Positions 30,302 through 40,036 of a DNA stretch of 64,000 nt are shown here, in pieces. Origin of the DNA: Mesorhizobium sp. (GTDB lineage: Bacteria; Pseudomonadota; Alphaproteobacteria; Rhizobiales; Rhizobiaceae); NCBI RefSeq assembly GCF_016793485.1, contig NZ_JAEULZ010000030.1:124001-188000 (forward strand), read 5' to 3'. The translations under genes were made by a program, and so were the position numbers. Within the stretch, counting starts at the first letter, position 1, and each line of letters starts with the position of its first letter. The notes beneath the pieces are model-generated. The model ran no database searches and was not told the DNA's origin. It worked only from the letters and a program-made list of their open reading frames with translations.

Positions 30302-31038
30302 TGGCCTTTGTTACGGAAGCCCTGTTTCGGGACGACAGCTACCTCGCCGAGGCGGATGCTGAGGTTGTCCACGTCAACGACCGAAGCGGGGTCGTGCTCG
30401 ATCGTACGATCTTCTACGCCACGTCAGGTGGACAGCCGGGCGACACCGGCAGGCTGACCACGGCCGATGGCCGCACGATCGACATCGCGGCGACGATTAC
30501 CGGCGAAACCAAGGACGAGATCATTCATGTGCCGGCGGCGGATGCCGGACTGAAACCGGGCGACAGAGTGAGACTCGCCATCGACTGGCATCGCCGGCAC
30601 CGGCTGATGCGCATGCATGCGGCCTGCCATCTGGTGACTGTCGTCTGCCCGTTTCCGATCACCGGCGCGGCGGTCGCCGAGGATGACTCCCGCGTAGACT
30701 TCGACATACCGGAAGCTGGTTTCACCAAGGAGGATGTGACGGCGAGGCTGATGGAACTGGTGCGCGCCGACCATCCGATCTCGACGCGCTGGATCAGCGA
30801 CGAAGACCTTGCTGCGAACCCGACGCTGGTGAAGTCGAAGAACGTGCGGCCGCCGACCGGCACCGGCCGCATCAGGTTGGTGCTGATCGGCGAAAACGGC
30901 TCTGTGGACAGCCAGCCCTGTGGCGGGACGCATGTCCGCTCGAGCGGGGAGATCGGCGACATCCATATCGGCAAGATCGAGAAGAAGGGACGGGAGAACC
31001 GCCGTTTCCGCATCCGCTTCGGGCCGCCGCCGGCATAG
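30301..31038 (+). CDS. Alanyl-tRNA editing protein (AlaX family)
   Basis: This free-standing editing domain hydrolyses Ser- or Gly-mischarged tRNA-Ala. The 245-aa protein shows the zinc motifs HAACH (HxxxH) and CGGTH (CxxxH) of the AlaRS editing domain, and SGGQPGDTG in the N-terminal part. No aminoacylation domain is present. Its first codon overlaps the last of cysK, so the two are translationally coupled; cysK-AlaX coupling links amino acid synthesis with Ser/Ala misreading control. That link is inference. Confidence 0.88.
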   Translation: MAFVTEALFRDDSYLAEADAEVVHVNDRSGVVLDRTIFYATSGGQPGDTGRLTTADGRTIDIAATITGETKDEIIHVPAADAGLKPGDRVRLAIDWHRRHRLMRMHAACHLVTVVCPFPITGAAVAEDDSRVDFDIPEAGFTKEDVTARLMELVRADHPISTRWISDEDLAANPTLVKSKNVRPPTGTGRIRLVLIGENGSVDSQPCGGTHVRSSGEIGDIHIGKIEKKGRENRRFRIRFGPPPA

Positions 31039-31101
31039 GCATTTCACTTTTCGTCTTGTCACGCTATTTGGAAGGGCGTTGCCAGCATTGGGGAGGTAGA
31101 C

Positions 31102-31950
31102 ATGGCCGAGACCGGAGCCTTCACGATCGACGCGGACTGGCTGCAGCAAAGGCTGGCTTCGCCCGGCATCTCCGTCGTGGATGCGTCCTGGTACCTGCCC
31201 GCACAGGGTCGCAATGCCCGAGCGGAATATGAGGCCGCGCATATTCCCGGAGCCATCTTCTTCGATCAGGATGCAGTCGTCGCGCCAGACGCCGCGCTGC
31301 CGCACACCTTGCCCGATCCCCTGACCTTCGCGCGCCACGCCGGCTCCATGGGCATCTCGGCCGACGATACGATCGTCGTCTATGACGGTCCCGGCATGTT
31401 CTCGGCGCCGCGCGTCTGGTGGATGTTCAGGACCATGGGTGTGTTCCAGGTCTATGTGCTCGACGGCGGGTTTGATCGCTGGAAGGCCGAAGACAGGCCG
31501 GTGACGGCAGAGAAGACCAAGATCGCGCCGAACTTCTTCCACGTCGATTTCGATGCCTCGCGTGTCGCCTCCATCGAGGACATGCTCAAGGTCGTGGCGA
31601 CCGGCGAAAGCCAGATCGCGGACGCGCGCCCGGCCGGCCGCTTTACCGGAGACGATCCAGAACCCCGCGCCGGTGTTCGCGGCGGTCACATGCCGGGCGC
31701 AAAAAGCCTGCCGGCATCCTCGCTGTCAAAGGACGGCAAGCTGTTGCCGCCGGATGAACTCCGCAAGCGTTTCGACGAAGCCGGCATCGACCTCTCGAAG
31801 CCGGTGGTTACCTCGTGCGGCTCCGGCATCACGGCAGCCGTCATCACGCTCGCGCTGGAGACACTCGGCCACTCCGCCAACCGGCTTTATGACGGATCAT
31901 GGACCGAATGGGGAAGCCGGCCGGACACGCCGGTCGTCAAGGGTAAATAG
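31102..31950 (+). CDS. sseA: 3-mercaptopyruvate sulfurtransferase / thiosulfate sulfurtransferase
   Basis: This 282-aa protein has two rhodanese domains. The N-terminal one is inactive and contains YEAAHIPGAIFFDQD. The C-terminal one has the active-site loop TSCGSGITA, the CG[S/T]GVT type that marks mercaptopyruvate sulfurtransferases. It moves sulfur from mercaptopyruvate to cyanide or thiols. It follows cysK and alaX in the same direction, fitting a cysteine/sulfur metabolism group. GGGAGG precedes the ATG. Confidence 0.9.
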   Translation: MAETGAFTIDADWLQQRLASPGISVVDASWYLPAQGRNARAEYEAAHIPGAIFFDQDAVVAPDAALPHTLPDPLTFARHAGSMGISADDTIVVYDGPGMFSAPRVWWMFRTMGVFQVYVLDGGFDRWKAEDRPVTAEKTKIAPNFFHVDFDASRVASIEDMLKVVATGESQIADARPAGRFTGDDPEPRAGVRGGHMPGAKSLPASSLSKDGKLLPPDELRKRFDEAGIDLSKPVVTSCGSGITAAVITLALETLGHSANRLYDGSWTEWGSRPDTPVVKGK

Positions 31951-31952
31951 GC

Positions 31953-32537
31953 ATGGATCACATTGAGGCGGCAAACGGGGTCGAGCGGCTGGACCCGATA
32001 GAGGTTACGGTCACGTTCCTCGAGATGCAGCGGCCGCCGGCGCATTACCCGCACGCGCCCGCCAACCTCAACATCGCGTTGATGAAGACGCGCGACATGC
32101 CGCTGCACTTCTATCGCTACCTGATGGATCGGGTCGGTCGCAAATGGCAGTGGGTGAATGTCCTGCGCCTCGGCGACGAAGAGCTGGAGGGCAAGATCCG
32201 CAAGCCCGGACGCGACATCCGCGTACTCTATCTCGACGGCGCGCCGGCAGGATTCTTCGATATAAACCCCTACAGCGCCGACGAAACCGAGATCGCCTAT
32301 TTCGGGATGATGGAACACGCGACCGGCCTTGGGCTCGGTCGATGGTTCCTGGGCGCCGCGATCGAGGCCGCGTGGGCGACGAACCCGAGGCAGATCGTGG
32401 TGCAGACCTGTACGCTCGACCATCCCGCGGCGCTTCCGCTCTACCAGAAGCTCGGCTTTTCTCCGGTGGGCCAGAAGCAGGAAGATGTGCGGCCGCTGCC
32501 ATTCCATGAGCGGTCGGCAAGCGTGATGCGGCCCTGA
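31953..32537 (+). CDS. GNAT-family N-acetyltransferase
   Basis: This 194-aa GNAT protein has the acetyl-CoA pyrophosphate loop in ATGLGLGRWFLGAAIEAAW near residue 125. The C-terminal HPAALPLYQKLGFSPVG is the conserved strand-helix of the fold. The acceptor substrate is unknown. It begins 3 bp after the sseA stop, so it is probably in the same transcript. Confidence 0.85.
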   Translation: MDHIEAANGVERLDPIEVTVTFLEMQRPPAHYPHAPANLNIALMKTRDMPLHFYRYLMDRVGRKWQWVNVLRLGDEELEGKIRKPGRDIRVLYLDGAPAGFFDINPYSADETEIAYFGMMEHATGLGLGRWFLGAAIEAAWATNPRQIVVQTCTLDHPAALPLYQKLGFSPVGQKQEDVRPLPFHERSASVMRP

Positions 32538-32636
32538 AGTCGGCTGAACCGGGCGTTCAGCGAGAGTTCAGCTTCATTACGCCAGGTTTGCGGCGTGTTT
32601 GGCGGGCGTATCGCTCGCATTACGAGGAGCAAAACA

Positions 32637-33197
32637 ATGTTGAACCGCCGCCAATTCGCCGGAGCCGCGATTTCCCTCCTGGCCCTCCCAACGCTTGCCA
32701 GTGCGCAGGATGCCATGCCGTCGTCCCGGCAGATCGAGCAGCAACTCGACGCCGCGCCGCGCCGGCGGGTACGGCCAGAGGAGCGCGTCACCGTGCGCGA
32801 ATTCAAGCGCCGGCCGGAGCTGCGCCGCATGGCTCCGTCCATCGACATCCAGTCGATCAACTTCGCCTTCAACTCGGCAGAAATTCCGCGTTCGCAATAC
32901 CGCAAGGTCGAGAACATCGCCGACGCGATGGAAAGTGTGTTGCGGCGGCGGCCAAGGGCGGTGTTCCTGATCGAAGGACACACCGATGCGGTCGGTTCAC
33001 AGGCCTCCAATCTTGCCTTGTCGGAACGCCGCGCGGAATCCCTGAAATGGACGCTGGTGCGCGAATTCGGCATCCCGCGCCGCGCCCTGGAAACCGTTGG
33101 CTATGGCAAGGAATACCTGCTTGTGCCGACGCCCGAGCCCGAATGGCGCAACCGCCGCGTGACGCTCAGGCGTTTCGACGATTTCGTGACGCAGTAA
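32637..33197 (+). CDS. OmpA-family C-terminal domain protein with Tat-like signal
   Basis: This 186-aa protein starts MLNRRQFAGAAISLLALP, a twin-arginine-like signal, with likely cleavage after ASA. The rest is an OmpA/MotB peptidoglycan-binding domain. It has IDIQSINFAFNSAEIP, FLIEGHTDAVGSQASNLALSERRAESL and GYGKEYLL-x-PTPEPEWRNRRV, including the diaminopimelate-contacting Asp and Arg. There is no beta-barrel, so it is periplasmic or lipid-free. A perfect terminator follows. Confidence 0.85.
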   Translation: MLNRRQFAGAAISLLALPTLASAQDAMPSSRQIEQQLDAAPRRRVRPEERVTVREFKRRPELRRMAPSIDIQSINFAFNSAEIPRSQYRKVENIADAMESVLRRRPRAVFLIEGHTDAVGSQASNLALSERRAESLKWTLVREFGIPRRALETVGYGKEYLLVPTPEPEWRNRRVTLRRFDDFVTQ

Positions 33198-33200
33198 AGC

Positions 33201-33235
33201 AAAAGCCGTCCGGCGCTGACCGTCGGACGGCTTTT
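33201..33235. terminator. Bidirectional terminator between OmpA-like and tandem-barrel genes
   Basis: AAAAGCCGTCCG pairs perfectly with CGGACGGCTTTT across an 11-nt loop, and more T follows. It separates convergent genes and should serve both. Confidence 0.9.
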
Positions 33236-33255
33236 TCCCGAAAAGTCTGCCGGTC

Positions 33256-34491
33256 TTAGTTGAGCTTGTACTTCAAGCCGACGCCGAACATGTGGAGGCG
33301 GGGCTCGTAGGACAATATGCCAGCTTCGGGGGTACCTTCCAGTGGATCGTGATCGCCGAACTGGGAGAAACGGTATTCAACGTTGAGGGCCAGCCGATCC
33401 GTAACCGCCGTTTCCAGACCGGTTCCGATCGTATAGCCGCTTCCATTCCAATCAAGATCCAAACCTTGGACGTCCAGTTCGAAACGCTGGTTTGTATAGC
33501 CGCCGATCGCATAGGCCAGCGTGGTATCGCTCAACTTTACGCCGACGCGCGCCAGAACGTCGAAACCGTAGTCGCGATCGAGATTGAAGGCATTGATGAA
33601 ACTCGTGCCAGCCGACATGTACCGCGCGCCGAGCTGGACGCCAGCTACCCAGTTGCCGAATTCCTGATCGTAGCCGACATTCAGGGAGCCCCAGCCTCCA
33701 TCGCCGCCCTGACCATCCACGGTATAGGACAAAGGCGAGAACAACGCGTTGTCGATGGCAACCAATGCGCCCAGCTGTGCTCCGATGTAGAAGCCCGTCC
33801 AGTTGTAAGCCGGAGCGGAGAATGTGGCTTCCGCACCGCCGTCCGCTCCAAAGCGGTAGTTCAAGCCGACCCTGTACGTCTGGGTGTCCAAATCTTGTTC
33901 TTCGACGCCGTCATCAACGGAATATGAGGCAAACCGGTACTCGTTTTTCAATGTCCAGTTGCCGCCGACGACGGTCTCGAGGCCGGCGCCGACGGTGTAA
34001 CCATCTCCGTCAATGTCGTCATTGCCTGCTAGAATAGGTATGCTGAAGTCAGCCTCAAACCTCTGCCAGGAATATCCGCCGAGAACGTAGGCGAGGCTGG
34101 TCGGGTTGACCAGATAGCCCGCGCGCAGGCCAACGTCGAAACCCAAAGTCTGCTTCAGGGAAATGCTGCCCGATGTTCCATCCACGGTGGCTTCCTGACC
34201 ACCATAGCGTGCGTCGGCAAAAGCGCCGAGCAGGAAGCGTTCCGAGAACATGTAGTCGTAGCCTGCGGAGACTTCGCCAAAAAAGCCGTCGCCGCTCAGG
34301 CGGAAATTCTGGTCGCCCTGCAGCACAAATGCGCCAACGCCTGCCGCTGCGCCAACGTGAAAACCTGTCCAGTTGAATCCGGTCCGAACCGGCATCTCGA
34401 CAATGGCGTCTGCCGCATGGATCGAGGTCGAAAGCGCGGAAAGAGAAACAGCGCCAAGCAGAATAGCCGCGATGCGCGATTTCATTACCAT
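33256..34491 (-). CDS. Outer-membrane protein with two tandem Omp25/Omp31-like beta-barrel domains
   Basis: This 411-aa protein has a signal peptide (MVMKSRIAAILLGAVSLSAL..., cleavage after HAA). Two homologous units of about 200 residues follow. Unit 1 begins NWTGFHVGAAAG and ends RVGLNYRFG; unit 2 begins NWTGFYIGAQLG and ends GVGLKYKLN. Each looks like a complete 8-stranded barrel of the Omp25/Omp31 family, whose members normally have a single unit of ~200-250 residues. The repeated LAY-x-x-GGY-x-x-QRFE strand in both supports an internal duplication. ATG 34491 follows GGAGGG. Its function is unknown. Confidence 0.82.
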   Translation of the reverse strand: MVMKSRIAAILLGAVSLSALSTSIHAADAIVEMPVRTGFNWTGFHVGAAAGVGAFVLQGDQNFRLSGDGFFGEVSAGYDYMFSERFLLGAFADARYGGQEATVDGTSGSISLKQTLGFDVGLRAGYLVNPTSLAYVLGGYSWQRFEADFSIPILAGNDDIDGDGYTVGAGLETVVGGNWTLKNEYRFASYSVDDGVEEQDLDTQTYRVGLNYRFGADGGAEATFSAPAYNWTGFYIGAQLGALVAIDNALFSPLSYTVDGQGGDGGWGSLNVGYDQEFGNWVAGVQLGARYMSAGTSFINAFNLDRDYGFDVLARVGVKLSDTTLAYAIGGYTNQRFELDVQGLDLDWNGSGYTIGTGLETAVTDRLALNVEYRFSQFGDHDPLEGTPEAGILSYEPRLHMFGVGLKYKLN

Positions 34492-34623
34492 GGTTCCCTC
34501 CAGCACTTCCTGTGCGTGTATCGGGTAGCATCGCCTGCGCTGGAAGAATATTAGCGCGTTATCAAGCTTGAGCTGTCTACCGGCTTTTCGATGAAACTGT
34601 TGCCCGGTTGCAACTAGCGTTGC

Positions 34624-35835
34624 TCAGGAAATACGTTCGGCCTTCATCCCGACGCCCTGGAACCAGACCGGCACGTCTGCGCGACCGGTCCGGGCGAGTT
34701 CGTCGACAAGTCGCACGGCCAGCGCGCGTCCGCGCTCGGAATGCTCGGCGAACTGTTGCTCGGTCCATTTCGGCTCGCCGCCGGGGTCGTCGCGGTTGAG
34801 GGACTCCTCGAACTGGTAAACCCAGTCGCCGAGATCGAGCGCCAACGACCAGGACAGGCCGAGCGCATGCTGGTAGATGCCGCCGACCTCTTCTGAATCC
34901 ACGAACCACAGGGGATCGCTGCCATAGTCGGCCATGACCTTGATCGCCTTGGGGTGCAATTCGGGCAGGCGCGGCCGCGCAACGGGTTCGAAACTCACTC
35001 GGTCGGGGCCGAGTTGTGCCAGCAACCATTCGTAGATCGGCCGGCCTGCTTCCTCGATCTGCACCTGTCTCGAAGCGTCTTTCAGGCGCGTACGCTCGGG
35101 ATCGTCAGGGTCCGCAAGCTCCCGGAACAGGTCCGACCATGCGTAGATCATCTCCGCCTTGTCCTGCGGCAGGATATCGACCGGCAGCCAGCCGACATTG
35201 TAGCCGGTCTCTGCATCAATGAGCCCGCCGCTATAGGACGGCGTCACCACGAGCTTTTTGGGAACATCCGCCTGGGGGTCGTACGGCTCTTCGTCGCGCT
35301 CGGATGTACCGAACGACTTCCCGCGCAGCGGCGCGAACGACTTGACCGCGTATGCGACAATGCCCGCCGAGGCGAGGGCGGCAATCGCCAGGACGACGAC
35401 GGATTCCTCCACAACCGGCCGCAGCACTCCCTGCCACCAGCCGAGCAACATGAAGGCCGCCGCGACGAGATAGAGCCACATCGCATTGCGGCTCTGTCGC
35501 CGTCCGCGCTCGTCCGGCGGGTCGTGGGGATCGAGGAAACGCGGCGCGATGACGAGAATGTAGGCGGCGTAGATCAGCACCGACAGCAGGAAGACTGGCA
35601 GCGCGATGTCGAGAAGGGCGGCGAGCAATACACCGCCAATGCCCATCAGCACCGAGTTCAATGCAAGAATCTTCGTTCGGATGCGGTCGGCGCGATCCTC
35701 GTCGGTAGCGGTTCCCTTGATCGCAATCAGCGCCTTCGTCAGGAGTTCGCCCATGGCGCCGGCGCGGATCGCCACGATCCCCGCAAATGCGTAGAATCCG
35801 CCAATTGCCCGCAGCGCCAGTTCCGCAGCGTCCAT
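34624..35835 (-). CDS. Conserved membrane protein of unknown function
   Basis: This 403-aa protein has about five to six hydrophobic segments in residues 1-165 (a pair near 8-30 and 58-95, then 117-165). A soluble C-terminal half of about 230 residues is rich in acidic residues and Trp. It contains GLIDAETGYNVGWLPVDILP and LLAQLGPDRVSFEPVARPRLPELH. I do not recognise either half. It lies alone between the two outer-membrane barrel genes, all on the minus strand. Confidence 0.6.
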   Translation of the reverse strand: MDAAELALRAIGGFYAFAGIVAIRAGAMGELLTKALIAIKGTATDEDRADRIRTKILALNSVLMGIGGVLLAALLDIALPVFLLSVLIYAAYILVIAPRFLDPHDPPDERGRRQSRNAMWLYLVAAAFMLLGWWQGVLRPVVEESVVVLAIAALASAGIVAYAVKSFAPLRGKSFGTSERDEEPYDPQADVPKKLVVTPSYSGGLIDAETGYNVGWLPVDILPQDKAEMIYAWSDLFRELADPDDPERTRLKDASRQVQIEEAGRPIYEWLLAQLGPDRVSFEPVARPRLPELHPKAIKVMADYGSDPLWFVDSEEVGGIYQHALGLSWSLALDLGDWVYQFEESLNRDDPGGEPKWTEQQFAEHSERGRALAVRLVDELARTGRADVPVWFQGVGMKAERIS

Positions 35836-35900
35836 GACCGCCCCCTAAATGCCCGGCGCGGCGATGCCTTTCCCTTGCGTCAAAACTGTGTCCGAACAGG

Positions 35901-35927
35901 AAAGGGCCAGCGTGAAGCCGGCCCTTT
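35901..35927 (-). terminator. Hairpin terminator downstream of Omp31-like gene
   Basis: On the minus strand AAAGGGCCGGC pairs with GCTGGCCCTTT (one G-U pair). Only three T follow the stem, so termination may be weak. Confidence 0.5.
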
Positions 35928-35955
35928 GATCCCGATTCGCAGACGGTTGGGCCCT

Positions 35956-36780
35956 CTAGAAGCGGTAATTCACGCCGATGCGGACGGTATGGAAGTTGAT
36001 GTCGTTGGAAAGGCCGACGATGATGCCGTCCTCGTTATAGTTGAACACGTCGGCGTCGCCGAGGTCAGTGTATAGATATTCGCCTTTCAGGCTCCAGTTG
36101 GCGTCGATGGCGTATTCGGCTCCCGCACCGGCTGTCCAGCCGGTACGTGTCTTGGAAGAACTGGAGGAGTCGTCGAGTATGTCGCCCGGAGTTAGATAAG
36201 AGCCGAGGATCGTTGAAGTGCTTTTGGTCCGGCCGTAAGCAAAGCCGCCCGTACCGTAAACGAGCAACCGCTCGGTGGGCACAAAGCCGGCGCGCAAGCG
36301 AGCCGTTCCGAACCATTCCAACTCCGTTGTCGTGCTAACGGCCGTTTCGAATGGGAACGTCAATGGACCTACCGTTACTTCCAATTCTTCAGTTCCGGAA
36401 ACCGTGGTATCGATGTTCGCTGCCTGGATGTCCGCCTCCAGACCAAACACGAAGCCACCCGCTTGCCAGTTGTATCCGGCCTGTGCGCCACCGGAGAATC
36501 CGTCGAGATCGGATCCGTAACTGCCCGAAAACCCATCAAACGTTGCAATCCCTAAGAACGTGGCTGGTGCAATCGTCGCGGTTTGGTCGAGATCGCCCCA
36601 GCTATAGCCAGCGTTGAGGCCGATATATCCGCCGGTCCAACTGATGACAGGCACCTCTGCGACGGGCATGTCGACAACCGGCGCGTCTACAACCGCGTCA
36701 GCAGAATGAGCTGCGCCCGTCAGCGCGATCCCGCACACCGAGCCAAGCGCAACTTTCCTCAAAGCATTGAGATACAACAT
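35956..36780 (-). CDS. Outer-membrane beta-barrel protein, Omp31-like
   Basis: This 274-aa protein has a signal peptide (RKVALGSVCGIALTGAAHSA) and a short Pro/Val linker. The opening WTGGYIGLNAGYSWGD is the first strand of the Omp25/Omp31/RopB-type barrel common in Rhizobiales. It ends HTVRIGVNYRF, with the C-terminal Phe required for barrel assembly. Alternating hydrophobic strands and turn residues run throughout. ATG 36780 has GGTGGAAATA upstream; longer in-frame sequence upstream belongs to an intergenic region and the neighbouring gene. Confidence 0.88.
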   Translation of the reverse strand: MLYLNALRKVALGSVCGIALTGAAHSADAVVDAPVVDMPVAEVPVISWTGGYIGLNAGYSWGDLDQTATIAPATFLGIATFDGFSGSYGSDLDGFSGGAQAGYNWQAGGFVFGLEADIQAANIDTTVSGTEELEVTVGPLTFPFETAVSTTTELEWFGTARLRAGFVPTERLLVYGTGGFAYGRTKSTSTILGSYLTPGDILDDSSSSSKTRTGWTAGAGAEYAIDANWSLKGEYLYTDLGDADVFNYNEDGIIVGLSNDINFHTVRIGVNYRF

Positions 36781-36907
36781 TATTTCCACCCGTCCCGAAA
36801 ACCGACGGACACAACCTATACACTTCAAATGCAATGTGCAGTCGCATATTTGCAACAGCCTGAAACTACCTGCCGCAACGGCAATACGCGTCGCGAGTTG
36901 CAAACAA

Positions 36908-36935
36908 AAAAGGCCCGCCGGACAGCGGGCCTTTT
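36908..36935 (-). terminator. Rho-independent terminator of ald
   Basis: AAAAGGCCCGC and GCGGGCCTTTT are perfect arms around CGGACA. Read on the minus strand, the stem is followed by TTTTTT, just after the ald stop. Confidence 0.85.
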
Positions 36936-36956
36936 CAGATGCTGGAAGCGCCGAGT

Positions 36957-38072
<1,116 letters not shown>

Positions 38073-38228
38073 CTGGTGATCTCCTGTTGGCCTTTGCAGC
38101 CATGTTCCCTGTATGAAGGAATTAGACCAGAAAATGCGTCGAACGTGTTTGCGTATGGCGTTGCGATCTCGTCTTCTGCTCGCTATTTGTTGCGTGAAAG
38201 ACAACGATAATCGAAGGAATTTCGAACA

Positions 38229-38702
38229 TTGTCGCTGGACAGGATCGATATCGCCATACTTGAGGCGTTGCAGAAAGATGGGCGCATGCCCAATGCCGCG
38301 CTTGCCGAAAAGGTCGGCCTGTCGCAGTCGGCCTGCTCGCGCCGTCTCGACAACCTGGAGAAATCCGGAGTCATCAAGGGCTATCACGCACAGCTTTCCA
38401 ATGCGGCGCTCGGACACCAGATGACGGCGATCGTGCATATCTCGCTGTCAGGACAGTTCGAGAAGACACTGTCGGAATTCGAGGCTGCGGTGAAGCGCTG
38501 CCCCAACATCCTGTCGTGCCATCTGATGTCGGGCGAATACGACTATATCCTGCGCATCGCAGCGAAGGATCTGCAGGACTATGAACGCATCCACAAGGAA
38601 TGGCTGACGGCAATGCCGCATGTGACGAAGATCAACTCATCCTTTGCCCTGCGCGAGATCGTCGACCGCACCGCTGTCGGCATGAAGCCGGAACTGGCTT
38701 AG
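38229..38702 (+). CDS. Lrp/AsnC family transcriptional regulator, probable regulator of ald
   Basis: This 157-aa protein has an N-terminal winged helix-turn-helix (LDRIDIAILEALQKDGRM, then GLSQSACSRRLDNLEKSGVI) and a RAM ligand-binding domain with GEYDYILRI. It is transcribed away from ald, so control of ald in response to alanine is inferred. The TTG start has GAAGGAA upstream. Its stop overlaps that of the convergent 5-FTHF cyclo-ligase gene by 4 bp. GAAGGAATT occurs at 38115 and 38213 in the shared promoter region. Confidence 0.88.
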   Translation: MSLDRIDIAILEALQKDGRMPNAALAEKVGLSQSACSRRLDNLEKSGVIKGYHAQLSNAALGHQMTAIVHISLSGQFEKTLSEFEAAVKRCPNILSCHLMSGEYDYILRIAAKDLQDYERIHKEWLTAMPHVTKINSSFALREIVDRTAVGMKPELA

Positions 38703-39268
38703 ACCACCACGATCCGATCCATCGGGATGTCGTGTGGCTGTGGACGTATGGTCGGGATGCGCTGCATCTCGTAGCCGACGCCGATCACCAGCGGCTGGCG
38801 TGGCAGCGCAGCGAGAGTCCGGTCGAAGAAGCCGCCGCCGTATCCGAGCCTGTAATTGCCGGGATCGACGCCCACCAGCGGTGCGATGACGACATCGGGG
38901 ATCACAGGCCTACCTTCGGCCGGGATCGGGATATTCCAGACGCCTTTTTCCAGCTTGTCGCCGGGGCGGTAGGCGCGGAAGACCAGCGGTCGCGCCTTTT
39001 CGATGACCACTGGTAGCGCGGGCGTCGCACCGCGCGCGACAAGCGAGGCCAGCCACGGTCGCAAATCCGGTTCGCCCCGGAACGGCCAGTAGAGGCTGAC
39101 GATGCGGCCCGCCACATTGCCGAGGAGAGCGTCGAGTTGTCGGGCAATCTCGGCCGATCTTTCAGCACGTAAGTCGGCCGGGATCGCCAGCCGCTCGGCA
39201 ATCAGCCTTTCGCGTTCGGCCCTGCGCCAGCGTGCTACCGCGGGCCAATCGTTCAGGTCGTCAGCCAT
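38699..39268 (-). CDS. 5-formyltetrahydrofolate cyclo-ligase
   Basis: This 189-aa enzyme converts 5-formyl-THF to methenyl-THF with ATP. It has the N-terminal basic WRRAERERLIAERLAIP helix, the FRGEPDLRPW segment, and VIAPLVGVDPGNYRLGYGGGFFDRTL, with the ATP- and substrate-binding G-x-R-x-G-x-G-G-G-x-Y/F-D motif. GGAGGATC precedes ATG 39268. In Alphaproteobacteria 6S RNA often lies upstream of this gene; I could not demonstrate one here. Confidence 0.9.
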   Translation of the reverse strand: MADDLNDWPAVARWRRAERERLIAERLAIPADLRAERSAEIARQLDALLGNVAGRIVSLYWPFRGEPDLRPWLASLVARGATPALPVVIEKARPLVFRAYRPGDKLEKGVWNIPIPAEGRPVIPDVVIAPLVGVDPGNYRLGYGGGFFDRTLAALPRQPLVIGVGYEMQRIPTIRPQPHDIPMDRIVVV

Positions 39269-39483
39269 GGTGATCCTCCGCCCCAACGATAGACCTCGCC
39301 GCGAAGGTCAACAGGCATATTCGCGACATCGGTTGTCCATTTCGGCTGGCCCAGGCTCTCGACGAGAACCTTATGCAGGCAGGATAAGCGAGCAAGGACG
39401 GCGGCATCCGCTTCGTCAAACCCGCCTCAATTCACAGTTGCGCATCGCTCCAAAAAGGCTGATGCTTTGGCCGGGAGCAAGAC

Positions 39484-39612
39484 ATGCGCTACGTGATCGT
39501 CATCTGTGCCATAGCCGCATTCCTGATCTGGGACTTCGGTTACAACGAGGGCCGCTACGTCGGCTCCGCCGTGTTGGAGGTGAAGCGCCTCGTGAGCATG
39601 GCAACCGGCTGA
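39484..39612 (+). CDS. 42-aa single-pass membrane microprotein
   Basis: The frame starts at ATG 39484 with GGGAG upstream. It encodes MRYVIVICAIAAFLIWDFGY, one hydrophobic helix, then NEGRY and a short basic amphipathic tail. Very short Mesorhizobium-like proteins of this form, opening MRY and continuing WD-x-x-Y-NEGRY, appear familiar. Its function is unknown. It is divergent from the cyclo-ligase gene. Confidence 0.6.
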   Translation: MRYVIVICAIAAFLIWDFGYNEGRYVGSAVLEVKRLVSMATG

Positions 39613-39748
39613 TGTCGAGCTTGGCTTGCGGCGCGCGAATTCGTCACGGTTGACCTGAGCCTGTCGGCGACACAAGAAGGGGCCGCGCGGGAAGGTCACA
39701 CCCACGCACCATCGGTCCCGTCTCAGGGACGCCGGTCCGGAGGCGGAT

Positions 39749-40036
39749 TTGATCAGGCATATCGTGTTTTTCAGCGCGAAGCGAAGCGATGACATCGAGG
39801 CCATCCGCGATGGGTTGCAGGCGCTCGGCACGATCCCGCATTCCACGGTTTTCGAAGTAGCGCTGAACTCGAAAGTCGACCCGTACGGAAACGACATCGA
39901 CATCGTCGTCTACGCCGAATTCCCCGACGAGGCGGCGCTCGCCGCCTACAAGGCGCACCCGACCTACGCCGAGACAACCGCCAGGGTCAGGCCAATGCGT
40001 GAACTGCGCTTTTCCGCCGATGTGAAGGCTGTTTAG
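39749..40036 (+). CDS. Dabb (stress-responsive alpha/beta barrel) domain protein
   Basis: This 95-aa protein fits the Dabb family: opening IRHIVFFSAK, a central helix, and DIVVYAEFPDEAALAAYKAHP before a final strand. Dabb proteins form dimeric ferredoxin-like barrels; some are enzymes in aromatic metabolism and others have no known role. The TTG start at 39749 follows GGAGG at 5 bp. It ends overlapping the convergent methyltransferase gene by 4 bp. Confidence 0.85.
   Translation: MIRHIVFFSAKRSDDIEAIRDGLQALGTIPHSTVFEVALNSKVDPYGNDIDIVVYAEFPDEAALAAYKAHPTYAETTARVRPMRELRFSADVKAV

Noticed and set aside
39285-39440. Possible 6S RNA upstream of 5-formyl-THF cyclo-ligase
   Set aside because: Position fits what is known in Alphaproteobacteria, but I could not draw the long rod-like fold by eye; covariance-model search of this stretch would decide.
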